Below are positions 46,501 to 57,104 of a stretch of DNA of 64,000 bases, piece by piece; the stretch's first letter is position 1, and every line of letters starts with the position of its first letter. The stretch comes from Amoebophrya sp. A120 (Eukaryota; Sar; Dinophyceae; Syndiniales; Amoebophryaceae). The stretch lies in assembly GCA_905178155.1 (NCBI GenBank), contig CAJINV010000001.1, positions 14,504,158 to 14,568,157 on the forward strand, in the 5' to 3' direction. Below the pieces are notes generated by a model, which saw only the letters and a list, made by a program, of their open reading frames with translations, was not told the DNA's origin and did no database searches. Position numbers and translations under genes: made by a program.

Positions 46501-49500
46501 CAGCATGCAAGCAAGATGGCGGCGAAGGCCAACCTGCCAGCCGCGCCGGTTCCGGATCGTGGCCAAGCCAGTCTGGCGCTTTCAAAATCGCAGGCGGATG
46601 GGCCTGCCTCTGCTGAAGCGCCGGAACCGATTTTCCACAGATAGACGCTGAGTCTGTGCTACTATTCATCTAGCGGAATACTATTAAGTCTGCAGGTTAC
46701 TGGACACGGGAACCGGGATAAGGCTAGTCATAAGCATAAACATAAGCAACAAAAATATATCACCACCATGAACTAAGCAAAACATGCACAAGAAGTACCA
46801 AACAGACATCCATTAACATCGCAGCACCCAGGACACCAGTGACGGTATACGCTTTAGTCGTATTTTCGCACTTAGCTCCACCCGCTGCAGTGATCACAAG
46901 TACCAGGCACACGAGGACAGGAGTGGCGCATCTCATCAGAACGTAATCAAGGTACTGAAACCAAGCCTGTTCTGGGTCCCTCCAGCACTCTTCGCGAGAA
47001 GCAAAGCGAAACGTGTATCTGCAGACAAGCGTACACAGATCAAACAATGCGGCAAGCCCGGAAGCCGCAGCCAAGAAGAGACTGGAAATAACGACGCGGC
47101 TCTGTAGTAGTAGTGCGGGGAGTATGTTAATGTTGTCTTGTTCATGCGTGTCATCAGTAAACAGGTACGTCTGCGTCATCATCTTTGTTCTCTGTCTGTC
47201 TGTGCTGTCGGTCTATGATTCAATAAACAATTTTTCGTTGTCAACTTACTTACCTGTGCACATGACGAACCGCTGACGCAGTAAAACGTAACTCCGCCAA
47301 CGGCTGCGAAGGTGACTTGAAACAAACCCAACCAGAACTCGACCGTACGGGCAAAAAAGATTGCTGGAAGCTGATTAGTATTACGTCGCTTGGATTGAGC
47401 CAGCTCGTCGTCGAATTCAAATTGAAGCTAGAGCTGCCAATAGAAATACTTTCCTAGGCTGATTACATATAGAGAATGAGAATGTACTTATGACGCGCAT
47501 AGCGAAAACAAAGTACAGAACAAACGTACCACATCCGCAGAGTGATCGCGTTTGGCGCCTTCGTGAAACTTGTCAAGGTACGCCCGAATCCAGAAGACAT
47601 TCACCAAATCGAAAAGAACTCCGGGCAAAACAAGCCCGAGCGCGACGCTGCTTGTTGGCGGGCAATCAGCTGCTTCAAGCCCGATGGTAAGCAGGCTTCC
47701 AATTGCAAACAAATCCACCGACAACGTGAGCAAAGTGAGGAATGCGCTGATGTGGTACAGACACGCACTGTAACGATAGGTCTGGTACGAATAAAGCGCG
47801 ACGCTCTCGCGCGAAGTTTCGTACAAGCTCGTGGACGTGTCGACGATGACCGTGGATGCTTTTTTCATGGCGCTCGCACCGCTTTCCGCTAGGTCACCAA
47901 CCGGTCCGAGAGTCGTGGTATGCCAACTGTCGCCCATCATGACTTGTTTCGTTCCTTCACCGGCGCCGAAGCGAGAAACCTTGCAAGAGCACAGTTCGTA
48001 CGTCTGTAAAACTAAAAATGAGAGAACGACAACAGGTGGAAACTGCAAAAAGAGCGTAAAAATTGATTCATATCAGCATCATCTCCATAATCATGTTCAC
48101 ACGACACAAGCATAAGACGATATTCCGTCCTGTAGGTACGTCGATCTGTAATAGCTGCTCAGATGCACATTTATTCTTGTTAAATCAGAGGCTTATATCT
48201 TGAATGATCACATCAAGATCAAGAACACCAAACAAAAACAATAACGACGCCCATGATTGCGATTGCCGCAGGGGGAGGACCACGCACAGAAGACGAATAA
48301 AAAGTACCGGAGTTGTTCCATTCGGCATGCCAGGCAACCAATCGCGAATCGCATGTAGTCGAGTTGAGATCCCCGATGCCAACGTAGAAACACCATTCGA
48401 AACGCACTGCGTCGTTGTCAAAACTGCGCTGGAAACGGCGTTCGACAAATTCGACGCGCTACCGCTGATACCTGAAAATAGAGTTTGATGCCGCCGGGGC
48501 GAATATATATAGAATGTGCACGCTAGATGAGCAAGACGCAACAGAACCAGGTAGAACAATATGCCAAGAAAATGCAAGAAAAAACAACTTATGCGGCTAC
48601 GCTACAACAAGGAGTACTCAATTCGAGACCGCCATCCGAAGATTCAGCGGTGGAGGCAGAGTATGTTCGAAGGACTTCGGAACTAGCTCCGTCACAAACT
48701 GCAGAAGCTTCTTCATCTCGAGGCCCAGAGTGCGGACCTAAACCAGCGCCGTTCCCGTTTGCGGCTGTGACACGAGCGGTGTGCATTTCAGCTGAACCCG
48801 TAACAGTATGGACAAGACCAATCTGATCAACTTCAATCACTTCGTGCATTTCGTCGAAAGATGAAGTAAGAGTTGCATTCGCCATTAATGCTGCTGACTC
48901 ACTATTTGTTGACCATCCTATATTTTCTTCTTCCTGTTCTCCTCGGGTATGAGAAGTGGACGATGATTCGCCGCAGTTGATTCTTCGATGCGGGTTGCCG
49001 TCGAGATGATCGACGTTCGGCCCCGCCTTCTCCATCGATCTCTCCCCTGTGTGTACTTCTTCATGTTCGACTCTCTCATCTGCTCGGATCGTCGTCGAGG
49101 ATGGAGTTGGACCTGCGTCAGCATCGTTTGAATTTGTCAGCTGTCCCGGTCCAGGCGGACGAGTTCTCGTGGTCCTCGTTGTACTATACCTGCGAGGAAG
49201 ATTTTTGTTAACAACTAATATTCCGAAGTATTTTATCACAACTAACGCTAACCTCCGAGAAGAACGGGAGTTACTACTTACGTCTTCCTCTTCGAGTTCG
49301 ATCCCACGACGCGTACGCGAAGGCAGAAAAATAAAAAGTACATGAGCCAGGTACCCGGTCGTTTCTACCATCTCCATCATGACCTGGTGCTCCATCCCTA
49401 TACATAATATCAAGCTCTTATTTCCACATTTGTCCTCGCATGAACATGATGTACTGCAACGAAATCTTCGTTAAAGTTTCGCGCTCAACTTAGACTGTAG

Positions 49501-49776
49501 GAACCTACAAAAGATGTACCTTGGGCGTGGGCGTCCCTGGTGAGAGTAGTCATGACCTTGTTCTAATTCTGCATGGCGGCTTGAAGAACCCTCTGCCCTA
49601 CGTGATCGTCGTCGCCTTGGGGGGAGGTAGTCGTACTCTTCCAGTTGATCAGTGCCGTTGGTGAGAAATGGTCGACTGCCAGTCTTCATAGTACAGCCTG
49701 TGCTAGCAATATTACCATTCCCGAAGTGTCGTGTACTATTTCTAGTGGCATCGTTTGCCGAAGCCGAAGGTAGCAT
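43592..49776 (-). CDS. Multi-TM hypothetical membrane protein, eight exons, 837 aa
   Basis: Exons 49776-49520, 49453-48618, 48471-48308, 48003-47530, 47370-47254, 47170-46799, 44068-44014 and 43830-43592 sum to 2514 nt. All introns are GT-AG with matching phases, and five of seven donors begin GTAC followed by A, T or C (the others are GTACGT and GTAAGT). The N-terminal third is hydrophilic, rich in Ser, Thr and Glu, after a basic RRRRSRR. Then come paired hydrophobic segments: FLTLLTLSVDLFAIGSLLTI, LGLVLPGVLFDLVNVFWI, LGLFQVTFAAVGGVTFY, ISSLFLAAASGLAALFDL, LVCLVLVITAAGG, VTGVLGAAMLMDVCLV and the C-terminal GMNLFTCVSALLVAEV with TIGAVIAVLKAI. The tail ends EDVETSPLLSEL, like an acidic dileucine sorting signal. 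An 8-14-nt first exon near 49900 may extend the N-terminus. Exon joining across the 2730-bp intron 6 is the least certain step. Family unknown. Confidence 0.6.
44225..44420. repeat. 26-bp AT-rich minisatellite
   Basis: About seven copies of GAAACGAAAAACGAAAACAA plus AGAATG, with single-base variants. It lies inside intron 6 of the multi-TM gene. Confidence 0.85.
44445..44830. repeat. 16-bp minisatellite
   Basis: About twenty copies of AGCAGCGAAGCCTCGR, nearly perfect at 44690-44775 and more degenerate on both sides. It directly abuts the 54-bp array. Confidence 0.85.
44831..46355. repeat. 54-bp minisatellite with a palindrome in each unit
   Basis: About 28 tandem copies of a 54-bp unit. Each contains the inverted repeat TTTGTCG ... 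CGACAAA around GCGCCGGACCGG, followed by a variable TCCAGGAGTCCCCGGACCCG. Variants recur at 324-bp spacing (for example the GGACTGGAACG variant at about 45060 and 45384), so a six-unit higher-order repeat has been duplicated. Because 54 is divisible by three, long frames stay open on both strands; these are not genes. Confidence 0.9.
46358..46460. repeat. 25-bp GC-rich minisatellite
   Basis: Four copies of GCCACCAAGCCGGTGCCGGA plus CCATG, with A/G variants. Confidence 0.85.
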
Positions 49777-50319
49777 TCTGAAAAGTCTATCGTACAAGAA
49801 GAAGAATCCTAATCCACGGAGTTCAAATTTTAGTTTGCTAGTTTTTTTTGCGTCCGTTCCCGTGGTGATAGATACTACATGCTTATTTTCATTTATAAGG
49901 GAGCGGACTCAGTTTCTCTTTCTTTCTGTCTAGTTCTACCTGTCTTCAATAAAGGAAGAACACGAAGTCATCGACACTTCCATCTGATGTGAAAACAACT
50001 TTTCAATTTTGTCTTGTCCCAATTATGGAAAAACAAACACCTCACAAATCTCGAAACTTCAACTTTCTCGATCATCTCGCCAACGTCGTCATCTCAAAAA
50101 AACCGTGTCTTGCTCTCTCTATGCGTCCTCGAAGGCGACACTCTATCTGCTCTCGCAGTCGCAAGCATGCTTGCAGGTTACGACCCGAAAACTAAAACAA
50201 AACGACACATCCTAGAACGACTGAACGAAAAAGCCAACACTCCTTCTGATGAAAATCAATATCAAAAACGACCTTGCCGAAAACGAATGACAACACTGCT
50301 TTGATGCAAAAAAAACAAC
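49777..50319. other. Intergenic stretch
   Basis: Probable 5' region of the multi-TM gene. A possible mini first exon (MKISI, donor GTAGTA) lies near 49900. Otherwise nothing was recognised. Confidence 0.35.
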
Positions 50320-51410
50320 GGAATTTTTCCCCGTGGCGGGGCTGGCGCGCGCAATTTTTTCAAGTCAGCCCTTTGCTCGCATCTTATGGTGCGCGAGTAA
50401 CTGTCTGACATTTGCAGCTGATGCTTCCGGAGAGTAAGACCTTTGCGAAAGCCTTGGGGGGCCGATCGGACGTGGCGCCCTCTTCTAAAAAAAGCAGCCG
50501 CACTTTCACCGTGACCGGGCTAAGTCGGTCTTTTTTTGAAAATATTTTATTAGAGGCACTCTGGTACAATCGCAGGCACTGGGCCAATGCTTGCCTGCCA
50601 GAGGGCCTACCGAGCCAACAGCTTTCAACTTCGTACAAGAAAAGGAGCCAGACATTTTCACCGTGACCGGGCTAGCGCGGGAAGGGACTTTTTTCGAATG
50701 GCGGCGCGCTGGTGACATCATGATTCACAGGCGCCTGGCGCTCTCCCGCGCTAAGTAATGCTCACCAAAGTAAGGCCTTAGTTACCGGAAGCGGAACTTT
50801 TTTGCACAAAAAGCAGCCGGGACCTTTCCCCGTGAGCGGGCTAACGCGGGCACTTTTTTGGAGTGGCAGCGCGCTGGTGAAATCAAAGGCGCCTTGCGCT
50901 CCCCCGAGCTGTTGCGTGCCAAAAGCCCTCAGCGGGAAGGCGTTTTGTTGCAAAAAGAGTAGCCGGGAATTTTCCCCGTCACCGGGCTAACACGGGCGCT
51001 TTTTTGGAATGGCAGCGCGCTGGTGGAATCACAGGCGCCTTGCGCTTCCCCGGGCTGTTGCGTGCCAAAAGCCCTCATCGGGAAGGCGCTTTTTTGCAAA
51101 AATAGCGGCCGGAAATTTTCCCCGTGACCGGGCTAACGCGGGCACTTTTTTGGAATGGCAGCGCGCTGGTGAAATCAAAGGCGCCTTGCGCTTCCACGAA
51201 CTGTTGCTTGCCAAAAGCCCTCATCGGAAAGGCGTTTTTTTGCAAAAAAAGTAGCCGGCAATTTTCCCCGTGACCGGGCTAACGCGGGCACTTTTTTGGA
51301 ATAGCGGCGCGCTGGTGAAATCGCAGGCGCCTTGCGCCTTCCCGAGCGAGCTGCTGCGTGCCAAAAGCCCTCATCGGGAAGGCGCTTTTTTGCAAAAAAA
51401 GCAGCCGTAA
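50320..51410. repeat. Satellite array, unit about 146 bp
   Basis: About seven head-to-tail units marked by TTTTCCCCGTGACCGGGCTA, GCGGGCACTTTTTTGGAATG and GTGCCAAAAGCCCTCATCGG. The last four are spaced 145-147 bp. Earlier units are more diverged and 150-170 bp apart. The array ends in ATCTAGATCTAGATCTA at 51411-51427. Confidence 0.85.
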
Positions 51411-51581
51411 ATCTAGATCTAGATCTACTGGGCGTCAGTCAACCAGACTCTCTTTAGTACCCTAATTCCGACATCGACCGTGTCTGTCGACATTTAGAAC
51501 TCCTCATACCACACTTGGTCCAGATTGAATTTCACAAAAATCAGAAGCAAGGAGCATGTCGTGTTCCAGTGGGCAACATTC

Positions 51582-53498
51582 TCACGTTGGCGCTGGCCCA
51601 AGAATCTTTTCCAGATCATGTTCCAGCTGTCGAACCCTTTTGGCGTTCCGTTCAAACTTCGCGCGCACAACTCGCGCCAAATATGAAGAATACAAGTCCT
51701 CACCGTGCTCGGCCTCTGACTCAGCAGCAGCTGATGCTTGCGCAAAAAATGGGGCGCCACTTACCGGCCACAATAGAGATTGAGGCATCAAGCAATAAGG
51801 AGTCTCAAGATAATCTTCTCCTGGAACCTGTACCACGTACCGTTTCCCAAACGCAAGAAGCGATGTAGCCGGAAAAGCCGCACGACTTGCTTCGATGAAA
51901 GAAAACGCAGCGTCGAGCGAGCGACACGCGACATGTAGAATGAAAGGCTCAAAACGTACCCAGTATACCGCCGGCTCATGGCTCGGATGGACAAGACTTT
52001 GCGCGACGTTACATTGCGCTGTGGGAAGAACCGGGCCGCGAGTAGCTCCAGAACCGCGGTCGCAACCAGCGTTTTCTCCACCAAAGCACATCGGCGTTTC
52101 TCTTTCATCTTCCGCTTCTTCCTTTGCCACTTCACGCAGCACGGGTAGATCTTGCTTCTCCGCAGCTCGACGACGCACTGCGACCAAAAAATCGCCGTCC
52201 TTGTTTTTTTCAGTGGTCCGTTGTGTGACTTGTTCTCGACGGACTGAGCAGCGCGTCTCCGCTATCAGAGTGGAGGTACTACAGAGAGCAGCGCTTCCCT
52301 CGGGTCGACATGTTCGCTGAATCCGATCCTGCAGCGCTCCTTTGGGGTTCCATTCTTCTGGAGTGTGACAAACATGAAACCGCCAGTCGTCGTGATGAGA
52401 AACATATTTTTTGGATGGCGGGCCGACATCTTTGAGACTTGCAGTCGTTTTTGGATTGGACTCGGATAATTCGGTGGTCGTCCATAAATACGCACGACCG
52501 CTGCAAGAGCTGAGAGTGCAAAAGTCATCTACAGCGTTAACTTTGTTCAGCAACGGGACAATGGATGCATCCCAGGACTTTTTCCCTGACTTGTCGACCT
52601 TCCCCAGAATCACGTGCTTCTCGTTGGGAAACGTTCTCCAGATTTCGTGTGCGCTCCTTCTATGACTATGACACGCAGGGCGCAAATCATGGCACGTAGG
52701 TTCGCCACGGTGAATAAGGTAGTTGATATATCTACTCCCCGGGCCCGGCGGCACTGAGTTATCGTGCTTGTGCAGTTGTTGCTCGGGCTCGGGCTGCCCT
52801 CTTCGGATTAGATGACCGCCTTGTTCAGCTGCATTTTCAGCAAAAGCGCGGGGCTCTGGAGTGTTCCAATTCAACATAGGTCCCCGGTTTTCGCTCTCTT
52901 TGCCAGTTTCTTCTGAAGATGCAGAAATCTCGATGTCGCGAAAGGTACTACGAGTTGCAGTTGGACACATCGAGTCTGTTGCTTGCTTATGCTGGCCATT
53001 GTCCTCGCCTATGGTGGTCCTAGTTCGATTTATGTCTCTGGCGGGCAGCGTCACCGTATCTGGTGCAACGCGAAATGGAGAAGTGGTCCCGCGACTCTGA
53101 CTCTCGCCCGTCGAATGATTTGCACGAGACTGGTCTGGCCCATGACCACGGCGGCTGTCGAGGCCACCTAGCATTGGACGAGAATGAAGAGCTCGTCCAC
53201 GTGAGCGGGTGTCCACAAGAGAAATAAGCTTAGCAGCTCTCACACCGTGCATGCAAATTTCATATTTGGCTTTGTCGTTGGTCTGACAGCTTGTCCCCGT
53301 TTCGGTCTCCGCTCTTACGGTCTTCATCGGGGTGTTTGCAGATGTTGGCTTTGCGGACTCGTGGCACATCGAACTTTTGTTCGTCGTAACGAGAGTATGC
53401 TCATGCCGCGCCAGGCGATTGAATGTCATCGACAGGAAGAGCGGACGCTGCTGGTAGAGGAGTCGCCGGCACATCCTCGAAAACGGTATAAGGAGCAT
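51582..53498 (-). CDS. TYW3: TYW3, tRNA wybutosine-synthesizing protein 3
   Basis: A single-exon frame of 638 aa runs from the first in-frame ATG at 53498. TYW3 is the SAM-dependent N4-methyltransferase of wybutosine synthesis at G37 of tRNA-Phe. The family signature is clear: DKSGKKSWDASIVPLLNKVN (about residues 302-321), then FCTLSSCSGRAYLW (SSCSGR at 330-335), DDWRFHVCH, and VRFEPFILHVACRSLDAA (about 514-531) with LAFGKRYVVQVPG. Animal TYW3 is about 260 aa. Here a hydrophilic N-terminal extension of about 280 residues and a roughly 110-residue insert between the two conserved blocks account for the extra length. A coiled-coil-like C-terminus (NAKRVRQLEHDLEKIL) follows. The early N-terminus (LLIPFSRMCRRLLYQQ) is basic and could be a targeting peptide, or the true start could be a later Met. 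Confidence 0.85.
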   Translation of the reverse strand: MLLIPFSRMCRRLLYQQRPLFLSMTFNRLARHEHTLVTTNKSSMCHESAKPTSANTPMKTVRAETETGTSCQTNDKAKYEICMHGVRAAKLISLVDTRSRGRALHSRPMLGGLDSRRGHGPDQSRANHSTGESQSRGTTSPFRVAPDTVTLPARDINRTRTTIGEDNGQHKQATDSMCPTATRSTFRDIEISASSEETGKESENRGPMLNWNTPEPRAFAENAAEQGGHLIRRGQPEPEQQLHKHDNSVPPGPGSRYINYLIHRGEPTCHDLRPACHSHRRSAHEIWRTFPNEKHVILGKVDKSGKKSWDASIVPLLNKVNAVDDFCTLSSCSGRAYLWTTTELSESNPKTTASLKDVGPPSKKYVSHHDDWRFHVCHTPEEWNPKGALQDRIQRTCRPEGSAALCSTSTLIAETRCSVRREQVTQRTTEKNKDGDFLVAVRRRAAEKQDLPVLREVAKEEAEDERETPMCFGGENAGCDRGSGATRGPVLPTAQCNVAQSLVHPSHEPAVYWVRFEPFILHVACRSLDAAFSFIEASRAAFPATSLLAFGKRYVVQVPGEDYLETPYCLMPQSLLWPVSGAPFFAQASAAAESEAEHGEDLYSSYLARVVRAKFERNAKRVRQLEHDLEKILGPAPT

Positions 53499-54778
53499 CT
53501 GGCTTGTCGTTGTCACCAAACCGAATTTACAACTCCGTTCTACCTGCCCTTATTTCAACTCCCTTTTGCACCATTTGAGTACCAGTTAAAGTTATTCCCA
53601 GCTGTCGTAATTGATATTGTCCTCTATACTCTATATCGATATACGTTTTTTTTTATTTTTGGGGTTCCTCCTTATCACGGTGCAAGATGTGTGGGGGCAG
53701 GTGTTTCTTTTGTGGATTGATCCTACTCGACTTCGGTTTTCTTCTGTTCGTGTTCGCAACCCACTGTCAAACAGCACCAGGATCAGAGACACTTAATGAT
53801 CCTAAGTTGTAGCAGCTGGCTTAAGTAGTACTTTAGCTTTTCTTTCAAATTGAGTGCGCCTCGGCTCCTTCATGATCAAAGTTTGACCATCAATACAAAT
53901 CATGAAGATCACGACTACAAAGAAATACAGTACGAAACAAGTTTCTTTGATAGTCGTGGAGGTTGTTATCAGTGCAACAACGAAGAACAACATAGATGAA
54001 CACTTGACTCAGACAGTTCTGAGTGGTTGCTCCACGTCGCAAAACCACTCTCGCCGGACGACGAGCAAAATTTAACACAAACGAGCACGATCTCTCATGT
54101 GCAAAAGTGGCAAAAATAAATGTACACACAAAGTGAGCATCCAACTCTGATGACAACCACAATACTATACATGCTGAAAAAAGATGCCAGAAAATTAATG
54201 CACGTAGCTTCTTTAATATCTGTCAAGAAAGAGAAGCATGAGCTGCTGTTGTTGTTTTAACGTCATGCCATGCGGTTTGTGATTTAAATTGTGACAGATT
54301 TGGGACGGATTTGGGACGGCCAGCATTTTCTGATTCTGGGCGCCCCAAACCGGTCATATGGCCAAGCCATGGCGGGGCGGTGCGGGACGTGGCGGCAGGG
54401 CTAACACGCGTGTTTTGCACGTGTTCTACGGCTTGGGCAGAACCTCAGTAGAGAGTTACAAAAATAAAAGCATTTTGAAGTAAACAACATAAAACTAAAA
54501 CTAAAAAGCACTACGCTAAGAAAACTACTTCCTGTTTTGAAAATTAGATAATCATAGTGTGGAACTTGCACTCATGTGTTTAAATCTGGAAGTGGAATCA
54601 TGTGCAAGGGCGAAAGCAATAGAAGGCATCTTTGTGCAGAAAGGAAAATAAGCATGACAGAAATGAAGGAAGAGGAGGAAAAGGAAGGAGCAGAGCGTTT
54701 CATTTTTTGCGTTCTGGTGGTCTGCTGGTGATGAACGTCTTCACAGAACCTAAACCAAACGCTGCGAAAGTACGGCCA
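53499..54778. other. Intergenic stretch
   Basis: AT-rich spacer without a convincing frame. A GC-rich patch at 54300-54420 contains GGGCGCCCCAAACCGG, a string also seen in similar form near 56605. No gene was recognised. Confidence 0.45.
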
Positions 54779-56322
54779 TCAAGCTCGCGTCAAAACAATC
54801 CCTTGAGACAAAACGGTACTACCCCCTTCGTTCATCTCGTACAGCAGCGCGGCGAAAGCAGCAGGACTCTGGCCAAGTTGTCTGTATCGAATCACCCGGC
54901 AGCCACTTCTGCTTGGCCTCCTTGACGCATCCAGCTCTGGCACACCTGCGACGGAACCCGACGCCGTTTCGCCTTCGCCGACGCACCACGACAACGACCA
55001 AATGTCGCCGTCGATTGTGTCTGTGATGGTTTTTTCTTGGCCCTCGCGACCATACATCTGTGGTAGTCGCCCGATCAGCAGCTCGGTCCTGCTAACGTAG
55101 CCCTCGGATTCGTCCTTGCTCCTCATGCTCATGCAGCTGTCTTCGTTTTCATCGACATCAGAGTCAGCAGCAGACGAATGCAGGTCCTCGTCATCATCTT
55201 GATCGACGAAGGAATTCATGTCGGGGCCACCAGCTGCCGCTGCTGATCCGAGGGCGGCTGCTGAACCGGCCGCGGCGTAAAATTGTTCGGCGATGCTCAA
55301 CCACCACTGTTTCACGGCTCCCGCGTCCATGTTCTTTTGCAAACGCGATGGCCTACTCCTGACGTCTCCACTTCCGCTGCTCCAGGTCGATGGCGAACTT
55401 GCGTAGTTGTTGAAGAAATTGTTGACTCTTACCCCTTCAGTACCACCGTGGTAAAGATCCTCTAGTAACTCCACATCGTGGTCTGCGGCTACTTTTGCAT
55501 CAACGTGTTCGTCTAGCTCAGGAGCGTGTATCACCACTTGTGCGACGTCGTGGTGCGCGACCCCGACCACGACAGCACTGCCCGGCGCATATTTCGAAAG
55601 TGTACGTTTCGTACTTCGCTGCTCAAGGGGAGTGTCCTCCAGACAATGAGCGTCGTGAGCGGCCTCATGCAGCTGCTCCTCGTCCGATGTAGATGTAGTC
55701 CGTTTCGCCTTTGATGGAGCTGTACTGCTTATAGAATGGCGCTGGCGATCATCATCTTCATGATCATCGACATCGTCCGGAGCAGAAATTATTCCGACTG
55801 GTGATTCGTTCCCGCCGTTGCTCGTTCGCTCCTCGTCCTCCTGTCGGCCGTCGACAGACTCCGCCGGGTCTTGTCGATGTTCTTGTTGAAAACGAGGGGA
55901 GCTACCTGCAGCATCGGCCCCATTGCCATTCGACGCAGACTTCGAATCAAGCAAGGGACTTGCAGATGTAGGATCCTCATTCTGATCTTCGCTCGCAACT
56001 TCATGGGGTTCGCACTTCAGCTTCAGGTTTTCGTTTTGCTTCTGGGATTTCAATCCAAGGAAGACAAGGATACTGATGACTAAACATCCTGCCAGGAAGC
56101 CGAAAAACCGCGCGAATACAGAAGGCCGAGAGAAGGAAAACCTGAGAGAAACAGATGTTTTATGTTTATTTATTTTTTTTTATATGATTTTCATTTTTGC
56201 CATTGCCTTCGTGATACTGACATCCTCCATAAATCATACTACTAGTAGCGATACCGGATCCCGTACTAATTTTCGAGAAATATGCACCTCCCCCTGTCAT
56301 GTTTAGACTTCTACCTGCTCAT
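54779..56322 (-). CDS. Membrane-anchored acidic hypothetical protein, two exons
   Basis: An 8-nt first exon (56322-56315, ATGAGCAG) joins 56141-54779 in phase 2 across a 173-nt GT-AG intron (donor GTAGAA, acceptor TTTCTCTCAG). The total is 1371 nt (456 aa). The joined N-terminus has a single hydrophobic segment (FFGFLAGCLVISILVFLGL, about residues 15-33) after basic and aromatic residues, a signal anchor. The rest is hydrophilic, rich in Asp, Glu, Ser and Ala, with acidic runs (DQDDDEDLHSS, DVDENEDS). A compact C-terminal block has TITDTIDGDIWSLSWCVG and GCRVIRYRQLGQSPAAFAAL. No family is recognised. The mini-exon is inferred. Without it the frame still opens upstream of Met 56053, which would omit the anchor. 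Confidence 0.58.
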
Positions 56323-57104
56323 GCGCGCGCACAAGTACGAAGTACCCCCCTCCCTGAAATTTCTACACTTCTCCGACAACGAATACTCTGCGTAATCTTC
56401 ACCTCCAAATGACCGACTGACATGTGCACGGTTCTACAACTTGTGCTGCGTCTAGCGGCGGCGTGAAAGAGTCGGAATGGATATCATGGAAGCAATTATA
56501 CATAGTGGGCGGATCACAAACCTCATGGCTAACAAACTGCCCACCGGCACCGGGGTTGCTTATCATCTACGGATAAACCGGCCGGTTGGAGGTCCGTATC
56601 TCCGGCGCCCCAAACCCAGATCTTTTCCTACGAGTCCGTCGTCGGCACTGTCGCCCGCCCTGGTCCAGCAAATACGGGGCTCCCCCGCCCGCGACGCGCA
56701 ACGGCAAAGCCCTTTTTCGGGAATCCTTTTGTCACCGGCACCGGCGCGGCGTATCCCTTTGTCGGGAATCGCGGGCAGGCGCGCTGCGCTGTCGCGCGCC
56801 GCACTCACTGGTCAGCGCACCCACTCCAGCTTGCGAGTGAGGGCGCTGCAGCAACGGAGCGTGACTTTTCGGTCAGGACGTCAGAACCAACGAACCGGAC
56901 AGCTTCTATCTTCGACGCTTACTTGAGGATGAGGGTTGATGTGAGCTTGCTCTAAAACATTGATTTTCCTTGGGATTCACCGAAATAAATCAGCTGTCGT
57001 ATTTCGTACATGCATTCACTGTCATTGAGTGAACAGGCAATATATTTCGTCTTATTTCATTCATATCTCAATCTCAGCAAATGCTGCGCCTGAGGGTGAC
57101 AATA
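56323..57104. other. Intergenic stretch with GC-rich patch
   Basis: The part at 56540-56890 is GC-rich with frames open on both strands but no recognisable domain; the rest is AT-rich. No terminal repeats were found. Confidence 0.4.

Noticed and set aside
44473-46651. Very long open frames on both strands (over 700 codons) encoding 18-residue repeats
   Set aside because: They follow directly from a 54-bp tandem repeat whose length is divisible by three; all frames are open and no start, splice or composition signal favours any.
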